A DNA stretch of 64,000 nucleotides from Owenia fusiformis (lineage: Eukaryota; Annelida; Polychaeta; Sabellida; Oweniidae): contig CAIIXF020000009.1 of NCBI GenBank assembly GCA_903813345.2, forward strand, positions 18,689,759 through 18,753,758. Direction: 5' to 3'. The position numbers and the translations under genes were made by a program. The notes beneath the pieces are model-generated. The model was not told the origin of the DNA, did not search any database, and saw only the letters and a list, made by a program, of their open reading frames with translations. This document shows, in pieces, positions 38,288-47,594 of the stretch (position 1 is the first letter of the stretch; each line of letters begins with the position of its first letter).

Positions 38288-40447
38288 ATGTTAGATCAAT
38301 TACCCATCGAAATTATCTGCATGATCCTGGATTATCTGACAGTAGAGGATCTCATCAAAGTCAGCAAGACAAACCAGCGATTTAAACAGATTGTAACTAA
38401 CTACCCAAGTAAAGGATGGGAAAACGTTTTCATCCCTGAAAGTTTAGATAACGAGGGTTTTCTAACCTTATGTGAACATTCGAAGGAATTTGAGGAGTTC
38501 ATTGTGAGTGGAGGCGTTGATTTTATCTTAACACCACCAGAAGCAGATTTCTTTGCACTATCTGCCCTAAAGTATAGCAGAAATTTAGTATATCTACAGC
38601 TGGATGGGACAGAAATATCCACCTTAACGTTTCTTAGATTTCTTCCAAGCCTTAAAATTCTTTCCCTCTCGTACTGTGTCAATCTTGTGTCTGAGGACAT
38701 AATTGCAATAAAATATTGCCAGAAAATAGAGCAAATATACATATCCCACACTGGAATTGATGCGATAGAATTAACGACTGTATTCATGCAAGAACGATTC
38801 CCAAATCTTTTCTGTGTAGAAGCCCAAGGAATAGAATTCACATACCTTCAGCTAGTGCAACTTTTAGAAGCAGTGCCGAAACTTCACTATTGTGGGTTGT
38901 CTTTATTTCCAACCCTGCCACCAAGGACATTCAACCTGGCGTTCAGATGCAGGTTGGTTTGCATTATTATAATAAAAATAGTAATAAAATATCTAATTGA
39001 AGTGTCAAAGGTATAATACAATCAATTCATATATAATCAAGTTTAAAATTGGCTAATGAGACACTGGTCAATGTATCAGTATATTATACTGTATGGTGTT
39101 TAGCACTGATCTTGTTCAGTTTACAAGGGGCGATCCATATATTCTGATAAAAATGCTCTCATTTTGTGATTTTCTTTCACATGTCCCTCTCATTTTTTCA
39201 GAACATATAGTTTATGTAATTACACATACAATGCTGAACTATTATAGCTATATCTTAAATAAATTTTGAGGTAAGGTTGCCATGGAAACCTACATTTAGG
39301 GTGGGCAGGTCAGTTAAATTATAATGTATAAAATTGTCTCTAAATTGATATATGATATACATGTAGCTATAATATTTTATAAATTAATCATACTATTGCA
39401 CAAAAAATAAGTGGGAGAGAATTTCATGTTATATGACTGGGAGTAGATAAATAAAAGACATGGAAACTCAATACAGTGGATACGGTAAAATTCAAGACAT
39501 CACAATAATAAGTGGGAGCGAAATACATGACTGTTGCATGTTGCCTATGTAATTGACTATGAGTATAAATTAGAAACATTGCACTCAGTACAATGTATAT
39601 GGTAAAATACAATAAAACATTACAATTGCACAAATATAAATTGAAATGTCTGACATGTTACATTTTGCCTCTTTGAACTAAGAGTATAAATAAGAAACAT
39701 GGCACTCCATACAAAGGATATGGTAAAATACAATGAATGACATAGCTTACAAGTTCGCTCCTGCAATAATGTGTTTGAGTGAGCATCAGCCAGTTTTAAT
39801 GTTAAGTGGGAGGCTACCTGTTCTTAGTTTGGCAAGTGGAAAATGTGTCCACTATGGGGGATGGCACTATTTTTGTAAAAATTCAGATGTTTTGCTATAT
39901 CAAATAAAATAATCTACTCCATGCATTGGGTCCTTCATATTCGGAAAACCTCCACCTCAATTTGAAGTCCAATAATGCTGGTATAGGTTTAAAGGCTATT
40001 GGAAACGGTGCTAGCATTACTCTGGAATGTACATTTTCCTTTTTAACTTTTGTTGAATTTTGAGGTCCTTTAAATCATTTTTGATTAAAATAAAATTAAA
40101 ACCTTTGTTGTCCATAATGAGGGATCAATTTAAATAATGTAAAACCTTTTTAAAACCTTTGTTGTCCATAATGAGGGATCAATTTAAACAAGAGAGTCAG
40201 TTACATTCCTGAGATAATCTTTTAGGATTACATTAACATTTACAAAATTCAAATGCAGCAGTCATAGGGAAATACATAGTATCAAATGAATTTTATTTTC
40301 TTATAAACATGCCATTACATACATCAATTAATGAAAACAACATTCATTATGATGTTAAAAAACATCATCACATGAAACATCATTCGGACATGCAATGATT
40401 TTGTATTTACTTGCAGGTATCCAGATATTGATTGGAGAGTAGTATAG
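38288..40447 (+). CDS. F-box / leucine-rich-repeat protein carried inside the transposon (two coding exons)
   Basis: The coding exons are 38288-38952 and 40417-40447. The donor is CAG|GTTGGT and the acceptor TTACTTGCAG. Splicing completes an Arg codon and adds YPDIDWRVV before TAG, giving 231 aa. Residues 2-40 (LDQLPIEIICMILDYL, then TVEDLIKVSKTNQRFK) form a good F-box, the Skp1-binding module of SCF ubiquitin ligases. Residues about 85-200 show leucine-rich repeats such as LVYLQLDGTEIS and LKILSLSYCVNL. The likely role is a substrate adaptor in a Cullin1 ligase; the target is unknown. Without splicing the frame ends at 39018 with an unlikely hydrophobic tail. The gene lies wholly between the terminal repeats, 26 bases before the transposase start. 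It may be captured host sequence. The F-box call is firm; the second exon is well supported but not proven. Confidence 0.78.
38953..40416 (+). other. Intron of the F-box gene, containing degenerate tandem repeats
   Basis: It is 1464 bases long with GT...AG ends. At 39395-39735 there are about three diverged copies of a unit of about 118 bases; each has TAAGTGGGAG or a relative, GAGTATAAAT-AGAAACAT and GGATATGGTAAAAT. At 40096-40134 and 40150-40188 a 39-base segment is duplicated exactly at 54-base spacing. The remainder is AT-rich. Confidence 0.6.
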
Positions 40448-40473
40448 ACCTAATTGATGTGTGAACTGCAGCA

Positions 40474-43086
40474 ATGGAACAAATAGCAAACAACAGCATT
40501 AATAATACTGATGAGCTCAGCATTCTTCGACCTCTCATTGACTTTGACTTTCAGTTAGTTGACACACATAATGAATCTGAGAGTCTGGATATTTATAATT
40601 GTCACTCTGCTCAGAATTATCCAGGTGAAAACAGTACACATTCTTTAGCAAGTCTTGATACTTATAATGTTCCTATTGAGCAGAATTATCTAGGTGTAAA
40701 CAGTGCAAATACTTTAGCAAGTGCAAATAATGTTGATAAAATGGCAAGTCTGGATATGTATAAAGGCCCCATTGTGCAGAGTTATCCAGGTATAAACAGT
40801 GCACATTCTTTAGCAAGTGCAAATAATGTTGATAAAATGGTAAGTCTGGATATAAATAATGGCCCCATTGTGCAGAGTTATCCAGGTATAAACAGTGCAC
40901 ATTCTTTAGCAAGTGCAAATAATGTTGATAAAATGGTAAGTCTGGATATGAATAATGGCCCCATTGTGCAAAGTTATCCAGTTATAAACGGTGCACATTC
41001 TTTAGCAAGTGCAAATAATGTTGATAAAATGGTAAGTCTGGATATGAATAATGGCCCCATTGTGCAGAGTCATCCAGGTGTAAATATTGCACAGTTAGCA
41101 AGTGCAAATGATGTTGATAAAATGGTAAATCAAAAATCAAGTACATGTACGAGTCAAAGACAAGAATATGTACCTAATAAAGAGAGTTCACATCTAAGCT
41201 CAAACTATGATACACCTGGATGTGCAGGTGTAGATGAGCCAAACATGAGTCAGCAAAACAAACCTGGATCAGTGAGTAGTGCATTGAGTAATTCATCTTC
41301 ATCTTATGATCACACTCATGGGTCTCGTAAAAGGTTAAGAAACAAAGCAAACTGGAAATGTAATATACGGCAACGACTTAGGGAGGCTGGCCTTGAGTAT
41401 ACTGATAGTAAAGGTAATATACGTCCAAGAAAGATAATCAAAACAACTAAGGACTGCAGAGGTCTTTGTAAGTTTAAGTGTGCCCTTAACATACATGATA
41501 AAATAAGGAAAGAAATTCATGAGGGTTACTATAAGTTAAGCAAAGAAGACAAGCGACACTTCATAAATAACACAACAAAACATTCATTTACACTGCGCAA
41601 AAAATCAGATGCCGCTGAAAGTCGACGAAAGCATAGCATTAAATACTTTCTAAAGGTGAATGAAGAAAACGTAAGAGTATGTAAAGAATTTTACTTAACC
41701 ACATTGTCAATTTCACAAAAGAAAGTATCAAACATTTATGCTAGCACTCAACAGAATGGGATTCCAGTTGAAACAAAACAGGGAAAACACACAAAAAGAG
41801 CAATTCCCCAAGAAGTGAAAGATGAAGTACGTTCTCACATTCGATCCTTTCCTGTGGTTGAGTCACATTATCGACGGAGTCAAACCAAGAGGAAGTATCT
41901 AGAGCCAACACTTAACATCGTTAAGATGCATTCTCTTTATATGAACACAGATAAAACACCTGTTAAATTACACACATACAGAAGCATATTTTGCAAAGAG
42001 TTCAATTATGGATTTAGACCACCTAGAGGTGATTTGTGTAACACGTGTGAAGAGTATAACATAAAACAAAATACAAACTCAGTAGATGAAGAGATAAAGG
42101 GGAAATATGAAGCCCATAAGAAAGACAAGGATCTCAGTCACAAGGAAAGAGTGAATGATCGAGGTAGAGATAGTATGAAAGAGGCTTTCATTTGTTTTGA
42201 TCTTGAAAATGTATTACTCTGCCCAAAAGCTGAAATCGGATCATTTTATTACAAACGAAAGTTGTCAGTCTACAATCTGACTTTTCATGTCAAAATAGGA
42301 AAGGCTACCAATGGGATATGTTGTGTATGGGACGAAAGCATTGCTGGGAGGGGAAGCAATGAAATTGCCAGTGGTGTTGTTGCTGTATTGAACCATGTGA
42401 TAGCTGAACATGAGAATATTGAAGAAATAGTGATGTGGTCAGATAGCTGCGTGGGGCAGAACAGAAATTCAATTGTAAGCTCCGCAATAAGTGATGTAAT
42501 TCAGAAACAAGAAGATAGAGATCTGAAAATCCACCAAAAGTTTGGGGCACCGAACCACTCAGAAATTCAAGAAGTTGATTCAATCCACTCAGTAATCGAA
42601 AGAGCGATGAGTAAACAAGAAATATATAGCCCACCAACAATGAAGAAAATCATACAACATGCTGGTAGAGAACCATATAAAATGATAAATATGTCTAAAG
42701 AGGACTTTATGGACTATAAAACTGCATCAAAGTACACGTCATATAGGCATATTCCATACACGAAAGTGAAGCACATTACATATGAGAAGGATACTGTTAG
42801 ATATACTACAAGTTTTGATCAGCCTTTGATTGAAGTGAGTCCTACAGTCAGCAGCTATAGAAGAAAAAGAATGTGTGTCGAAAACACACCAACCAAGTAC
42901 TATAAACCCCAATGTGTGAAGCCTGTAAGAAGGGTCCCTGTATTAGCCAAAGAAAAAATCACTGACCTTAAATCGATGCTGAAGTTTATGCCACCTTTCG
43001 ACAAAAAATACATGGAAAGTGTGTGCCAAAGTGAAAAATCAGAAAGTGTAAAATCAAAACTTAAAAGCAAAAAGAAAAAGCAGTAG
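40474..43086 (+). CDS. DDE/DDD transposase, Sola-like (DUF7869-type), 870 aa
   Basis: A single intact exon. Residues about 36-218 are degenerate 32-aa tandem repeats. Next come a basic region, a cysteine cluster (C328, C332, C336), a conserved helical block ending KKVSNIYAS, and a CxxC pair at C522/C525. The core has three acidic blocks: FDLENVL (D576), WSDSCVGQNRN (D657) and EVDSIHSVIERAM (D702, E709). Their spacing fits an RNase-H-like transposase fold, and the SD-C-GQN-N and VDS-H--IE blocks recur in a family widespread in invertebrate transposons. It probably cuts and rejoins the 30-bp inverted repeats in the nucleus. The tail is lysine-rich and nuclear-localisation-like. The start was chosen because TGA at 40462-40464 closes the frame upstream. 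Superfamily naming is less certain than the transposase role. Confidence 0.85.
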   Translation: MEQIANNSINNTDELSILRPLIDFDFQLVDTHNESESLDIYNCHSAQNYPGENSTHSLASLDTYNVPIEQNYLGVNSANTLASANNVDKMASLDMYKGPIVQSYPGINSAHSLASANNVDKMVSLDINNGPIVQSYPGINSAHSLASANNVDKMVSLDMNNGPIVQSYPVINGAHSLASANNVDKMVSLDMNNGPIVQSHPGVNIAQLASANDVDKMVNQKSSTCTSQRQEYVPNKESSHLSSNYDTPGCAGVDEPNMSQQNKPGSVSSALSNSSSSYDHTHGSRKRLRNKANWKCNIRQRLREAGLEYTDSKGNIRPRKIIKTTKDCRGLCKFKCALNIHDKIRKEIHEGYYKLSKEDKRHFINNTTKHSFTLRKKSDAAESRRKHSIKYFLKVNEENVRVCKEFYLTTLSISQKKVSNIYASTQQNGIPVETKQGKHTKRAIPQEVKDEVRSHIRSFPVVESHYRRSQTKRKYLEPTLNIVKMHSLYMNTDKTPVKLHTYRSIFCKEFNYGFRPPRGDLCNTCEEYNIKQNTNSVDEEIKGKYEAHKKDKDLSHKERVNDRGRDSMKEAFICFDLENVLLCPKAEIGSFYYKRKLSVYNLTFHVKIGKATNGICCVWDESIAGRGSNEIASGVVAVLNHVIAEHENIEEIVMWSDSCVGQNRNSIVSSAISDVIQKQEDRDLKIHQKFGAPNHSEIQEVDSIHSVIERAMSKQEIYSPPTMKKIIQHAGREPYKMINMSKEDFMDYKTASKYTSYRHIPYTKVKHITYEKDTVRYTTSFDQPLIEVSPTVSSYRRKRMCVENTPTKYYKPQCVKPVRRVPVLAKEKITDLKSMLKFMPPFDKKYMESVCQSEKSESVKSKLKSKKKKQ
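40580..41127 (+). repeat. In-frame 96-bp tandem repeat in the transposase N-terminus
   Basis: There are about 5.5 units of 96 bases (32 codons), each with a SLDMNNGPIVQSYPGIN core followed by SAHSLASANNVDKMV. The middle units are nearly identical and the outer ones diverge or are shortened. Because the length is a multiple of three, expansion keeps the frame. The repeat region precedes all the conserved blocks, so it is probably a disordered extension rather than part of the catalytic unit. Confidence 0.93.
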
Positions 43087-43625
43087 AAACATTGAAAGAA
43101 AAAATATGGACATGCACACTTTAACAATGATAATACAGTGGTGATGATAATGCCATATGTGAAGATAAAACATAAGAGTGTTTTCTTTATAGATGGAAGT
43201 GTGTACCAAAGTAATGAATCAAAAAAACTAGAAAAAACTAGAATTAAAACTAGAAAGTAAGAGGAAACAGCATAAGAAATATTAGAAAGTAAAATTATGG
43301 ACAAGCAAACATAAGTGATAGTGTAAAAGTGAAGATACTGTAATGTCCATAAGAGTATTTTTATAGTATATATACAGTAAAAAATCAATTCAGAAAGCAA
43401 AAGAAACAGCATATGAAACATAAGGAAAATTAAGGATAAAGTAAATGTTAACCATGAAGTGGTAGTGAAGATAATGCCCATGATAGTGTATTCTTTATAT
43501 ATTATATACATGGAAAGTGTGTGCCAAAGTTATGAACCACATAATTTATGAAATCAAAACGTGAACGTTAAAAGAAACACCATAAGATACACTAGGAAGT
43601 AAAATCATGGACAATCAAACTTTAT
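43005..43625 (+). repeat. Degenerate tandem copies of the transposase 3' end
   Basis: The last codons of the transposase (TGGAAAGTGTGTGCCAAAGT at 43012) recur at about 43195 and 43509. Diverged copies of the following AAATCA-AAA...AGAAAC-CAT-AGAAA and ATGGACA-GCA-AC segments sit between them, with unit length about 160-180 bases. The downstream copies contain stops and are non-coding. The stop codon therefore lies inside the first unit of a minisatellite-like array. Confidence 0.75.
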
Positions 43626-43848
43626 ATATATGGTGATGAAGATAATATCCATGCTCTTTGTTTTTTTAAACTTAACAAGGGTATTTTATTACACTACCTT
43701 ATAAGTGTTTCATGAGTCATTACTGCTGATCTATTGGTTAAGGCCATTAAGTTAATTGGTGTATGGAGGATACCCTTGTATAAGGATACGGATATTTTCA
43801 TTTTAAAGTTTATTTTTATATTTGCCAGCAGTTTAGGATTTATAAATA
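43626..43848. other. Non-coding 3' part of the transposon
   Basis: AT-rich sequence between the transposase-derived repeats and a nested MITE. I see no gene. A possible polyadenylation hexamer AATAAA lies further on at about 44556. Confidence 0.45.
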
Positions 43849-44023
43849 CAGGGTGGTCAAAAACAGGACCGAAGAAGAGTTGAATTACTTTGTCAATTTT
43901 GTATATTTTGCCTTGAAATTTCAGAATCATGTACTTCATTTATTGGGTTTTTAAATTCAAGACAAAATATGCAAGATTGACCAAGTTATTAAACTTTTCT
44001 TCGGTCCCGTTTTGACCACCCTG
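43849..44023. mobile_element. Nested mariner-type palindromic MITE
   Basis: The left end is CAGGGTGGTCAAAA and the right end TTTTGACCACCCTG, each flanked by TA. Inverted similarity continues inward: ACCGAAGAAGAGTT against AACTTTTCTTCGGT, then TCAATTTTGTATATTTTG against CAAAATATGCAAGATTGA. The 175-bp element has no coding capacity. It sits inside the Sola-like transposon, so it inserted after that family arose. Confidence 0.88.
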
Positions 44024-44623
44024 TACATTAAACCTGAACATGATATGTATTAAGATATTTTCTGATGACAGTGAAATATTTTATTAATTTGCATATTTAT
44101 GCATGGTAAGTTTCAATACTGCAATTGCAGAGTTTTGTTTGATGATACAGTGTAATTGTGCAATATTTTGATATCGATGCTTAATTTATGATGACATGTC
44201 AGGACTTACTAGTTCTTTTTGTAATTTTTAGAAATATATATTTTTGTATTTTTTAGAAATATATATTTTTCTTTTTTCATATATTAATTTTGTTATTAAT
44301 TAGACAACATGAAATCAAAATGACATTGTTGTATTTTGATTCTGATCAAAATACTTTTCCCCCGATGGAATGAATGGCAAAATAAGTTCTATATGCAACA
44401 AATTAAGAACTTGATTAGCTTTTGTCAGTAAAAGGTTCTATTTGCATTTTGACTTTTGCTTAAAAAACCAGATGTACAATGTCAATTTTAACAAAAATTC
44501 ACTAAAAGGGAGGGTTTCATGTCATTAACCAACTCCCAAAATCTTGATGACCTACAATAAATAGAAAAAAAGTTATCAAAGTCCCAAACTTCAATCCTGT
44601 TTTTCTCAAAACATGGTTTGAGC
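44024..44623. other. 3' subterminal region of the transposon
   Basis: Non-coding. It holds TTTTTAGAAATATATATTTTT duplicated at about 44224-44270, and AAGTTCTATATGC / AAGGTTCTATTTGC motifs at about 44383 and 44432 that echo the terminal repeat core. Confidence 0.5.
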
Positions 44624-44653
44624 CACTTAGAACCTTATTATACTAATGGTGCG
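44624..44653 (-). repeat. Right terminal inverted repeat of the Sola-like element
   Basis: This is the exact complement of the left repeat over 30 bases, followed directly by the AGAT target-site copy at 44654-44657. Confidence 0.93.
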
Positions 44654-44657
44654 AGAT

Positions 44658-46199
44658 CTTCTATATACTAAAAATAGATATAATCAAATTGTAAAGCTGA
44701 GATATTATATTAATCATGAAATTGTAGACATTCATAATATTTATGATTGTCATAAAATTCTATGGTTTGTACAATAAAAAAATATTTTGAGTTTCTTGTA
44801 TTCATAAAGCTCTCATAGTTCAGTATGATGAAATCAATATAACATATGGCAAAATGAATAGGGTTTGAACTATTAAAGGCAGTGTGTAAAGTTCTGTTAT
44901 GTCATATTTTTTTATTAGACAGATTTACGTACAATTCCAACATGAGATTTATTTATAACAAAGGTAGAATATCTATTGGAGCGTGTTAGCAATTCTAACT
45001 GTTTTTCTGATTTATTTTTATTTTATCTCCATAAAAATATGTTGTTTTCTTTGTGAATTTATTTCATGATTGATTGATAAATGTTACATGACAGTATCAT
45101 CATAGTGTATAATGACATTGGAAATGATATCCTTTGGAAAAGTGATTGGAATAATTCCATACTCTTTCATAACCAATAAACCTCTACACCATCGAGCCAA
45201 TCAGTGCCATTCCTCATCTGTAGTACTCTCTGTAAAATAATCAGTTCTTGTCAGAGGTTAGTTGAAGAGCTCAGGGTATGAATGAGTTTATCTAATATAT
45301 TACCTCAAATAGGAAGAATATTAACTGAAAGTTCACATCAATGCTTTCTTGATGCATAACATCCAAGAAAATATTAATTCATGTGATTTCCTGTTTAAAG
45401 TTCCGTAAGGCTGTTCAAAATTAAAATGTCGGTTCATGTCTGTAATACCAAATCCTCCCATTCAATTGTCCTAGAATTGCAGGATATTACACATGTTCCC
45501 TAATTTTGACATGTCTTTTTCTATTTTGGAGAAATTAGAATATGAAAAAAAGCTTCCCCACCTGGTTATTTTTTACTAAAAAATCTTGCTAAAAAGACAA
45601 TTAACCTATTGTAGCCTAAGGTGTGTGTTTTGTTGACGATGGCGTAACACACCTTCAGTATCACATCTGCTCTTACTGTGAGAAGTCTAAAATATCCTGG
45701 TAAATTGCTAAAAAAATATCTCACATAAGTTATTTCAGATGTTAACACCAAGAGATGCAAGGCAGACCTTAGTTCTTAGTACTATGATGTAATATCATTG
45801 AATGATTTACTGTTTTTACTTCTTCATAACACAAGAATTTGCATAATACTATCAGGATGTTTTTCTTCCTGTGCATTATTTCCGTTTATGCCAACAACTA
45901 TTTTCTGTGACTGGCATTCAGCATTAGCATCTTAAACAATTATTATTCTTTCCAGGTATATGTAGTAATATTGGGTTTGCCTAATGTCTTGTTTTTTGGT
46001 ATTCTCGTTTCACCATGTTTTGTAATATCTGTAGATATAATTAATTCTAATCATTATGCATTATTTTTTATTTATTTATTTTTTATTCTTCTTTATTCAA
46101 TTTTAATACATACAAAATACACATGTAGTGACTGCCAAAGTTGAAAAACATTGGTGGCAGTTTATGATGCATTATGATATGATCCTTAACCTTGTATAC
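44658..46199 (+). other. Non-coding sequence before the first visible channel exon
   Basis: No coding exon is seen. It is presumably the 3' part of the channel gene's preceding intron. An ATATCCTTT string at 45127 matches a U12 donor but would create a stop at the junction, so it is not the partner site. Confidence 0.5.
46183..46199 (+). promoter_or_regulatory. U12-type (AT-AC) intron 3' splice signal
   Basis: TCCTTAAC at 46183-46190 matches the minor-spliceosome branch-site consensus. AC at 46198-46199 ends the intron, about 10 bases from the branch adenosine. No AG occurs between the in-frame stop TGA at 46180-46182 and the conserved W-F-E-R residues. A normal AG acceptor therefore could not retain those residues. 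The exon then starts with A, completing a codon before TGG; a CC|A proline is expected from relatives, which have N-P before W-F-E-R. Confidence 0.8.
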
Positions 46200-46445
46200 A
46201 TGGTTTGAGCGACTCAGTATGGGTGTCATACTTCTAAACTGCCTCACCCTGGGGATGTACCAGCCTTGTAATGATGTCATCTGCGATACTACTCGCTGCA
46301 AGATCCTCGCCATCTTCGACCACTTCATCTTTGCTTTCTTTGCCATTGAGATGATCATCAAATTAATCGCGATGGGTGTTGTTGGAAAAGACACTTACCT
46401 CGCAGAGACATGGAATCGTCTTGATATGTTTATTGTGATAGCTGG
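46200..46445 (+). CDS. T-type calcium channel alpha-1 exon: domain I S1-S3
   Basis: This 246-base exon is read as one base, 81 codons and two bases. It encodes [20 protein letters not shown] (S1), an S1-S2 loop with paired cysteines (PCNDVICD...RC), [20 protein letters not shown] (S2), and [12 protein letters not shown] (S3). These match domain I of Cav3 channels closely: the WFER-SM start, ILLNC-TLGM, FIFAFFA-EM and TWNRLD-FIVIAG are diagnostic. Cav3 channels pass low-voltage-activated Ca2+ current through the plasma membrane, driving pacemaking and rhythmic activity. The donor is GG|GTAAGT. The acceptor is unusual (AC; see the splice-signal entry). The preceding exon with the N-terminus and start codon was not found. 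Which Cav3 paralogue it matches cannot be judged; many invertebrates have a single one. Confidence 0.95.
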
Positions 46446-47157
46446 GTAAGTTTTTACTTTACTGTGATAACCATTGTTGTATTTCATTTGTTATTTCTTC
46501 AGGGATTGCAATGCAGTATAGTGGAGTTATAATACCTGATGAATGTTTGTCATTGTTGGTACCTATGTAGATTTTATTGCATTGCATTCTCTATTGAAAT
46601 ATGTGAATAATTATAAATAGATATAATTATAACAGTACTGTATTGTACCATGTCATAGAATTTTTCAACAGTTGTCCATTTTTATATTGAATTCTGCATA
46701 TGACAAAGGAATAAAGTAAACAGGCATGTCAACGTAGTCCTCATTGAAACTGAATTGTGTAGAAAAGAAGAACATTAAAAGCAAAAAGATTCATTTCAGT
46801 TTTGAGATTACAAGATATTATTTTTAAACTTTTTTTTACATTGCACGTTCAGTCTTGAAAATGGACATCAAAAGTCAGCTGTATTTTGAAGTCATTTATA
46901 TCTTTTTCAGCTGTTATACTCTATTTATAGTGATTGTCTGTAGCTTAGGCCTCTACTATTGTTTCAAGCCTATCCGAAGTGCATACTTTTTATTATTATT
47001 CTCTTACAAATAAACAACTCAAACAATCATATTGTAAGCACATTCCGAATAAATAAAGTCAGATATTTTAAAACATGTAGATGAGTTTATTATAAAATGT
47101 TTTTGGAAAGGTTGAATCTTTGAGAATATTTGCTCCCATGTGAGTTTAATTGGTACC

Positions 47158-47594
47158 AAAACATTTTACCCTTTGGACATTTCATCCCCTGGATGTTTCA
47201 AACCTTAACCATTTCACCCTGGACTTTTCATCCCTTAGACATTTCACCTCCTGGACATTTCACCCCTTAGACATTTCACCTCCTCTTAGACATTTCACCT
47301 CCTGGACATATTACCCATTAGACATTTCACCTCCTGGACATTTCACCCCTTAGACATTTCGCCCCTTGGATAGTTCACCCCTTTGACACTTCACTCCTTT
47401 GACAGTTCACCCCTTTGACACTTCACTCCTTTGACAGTTCACCCCTTTGACAGTTCACCCCTTTGACAGTTCACCTCTTTGACAGTTCACCCCTTTGACA
47501 GTTCACCCCTTTGACAGTTCACCCCCTACTTATTTAAACCCTTGGACATTTCATCCCTCCAGGCAGTTCACCCCCTAGACATTTCACCCTGGAC
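47158..47594. repeat. 16-bp minisatellite with 32-bp higher-order part
   Basis: The right half repeats CCCCTTTGACAGTTCA almost perfectly. The left half alternates CCCCTTAGACATTTCA and CCTCCTGGACATTTCA, forming a 32-bp dimer, and then fades into diverged units. There is no coding meaning. Confidence 0.93.

Larger units (their letters stand above)
37674..44653 (+). mobile_element. Autonomous DNA transposon, Sola-like, 6.98 kb, with F-box cargo gene
   Basis: The ends are 30-bp perfect inverted repeats at 37674-37703 and 44624-44653, beginning CGCACCATTAGTATAATAAG. AGAT flanks both sides (37670-37673 and 44654-44657), a 4-bp target-site duplication. Inside are an intact 870-aa transposase and a spliced F-box/LRR gene, both on the + strand. 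Motifs like the end repeat (AAGGTTCTAA at 37691 and 37861, AAGTTCTAA at 37939) recur subterminally and may bind transposase. A 4-bp duplication together with the transposase motifs fits the Sola superfamily, but that name rests on memory. Intact ORFs and perfect ends suggest a young, possibly active copy. Confidence 0.88.

Noticed and set aside
38401-38841. 146-aa minus-strand ORF
   Set aside because: It is a shadow of the F-box exon on the opposite strand.
42900-43511. 203-aa minus-strand hydrophobic ORF
   Set aside because: It lies antisense to the A-rich 3' end of the transposase; T-rich codons give Phe/Leu/Ile by composition alone.
45127-45135. ATATCCTTT, a perfect U12 donor string, as partner of the AC acceptor at 46199
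   Set aside because: The bases before it would give TG|A, a stop, at the junction, and the upstream sequence does not encode a calcium channel N-terminus.
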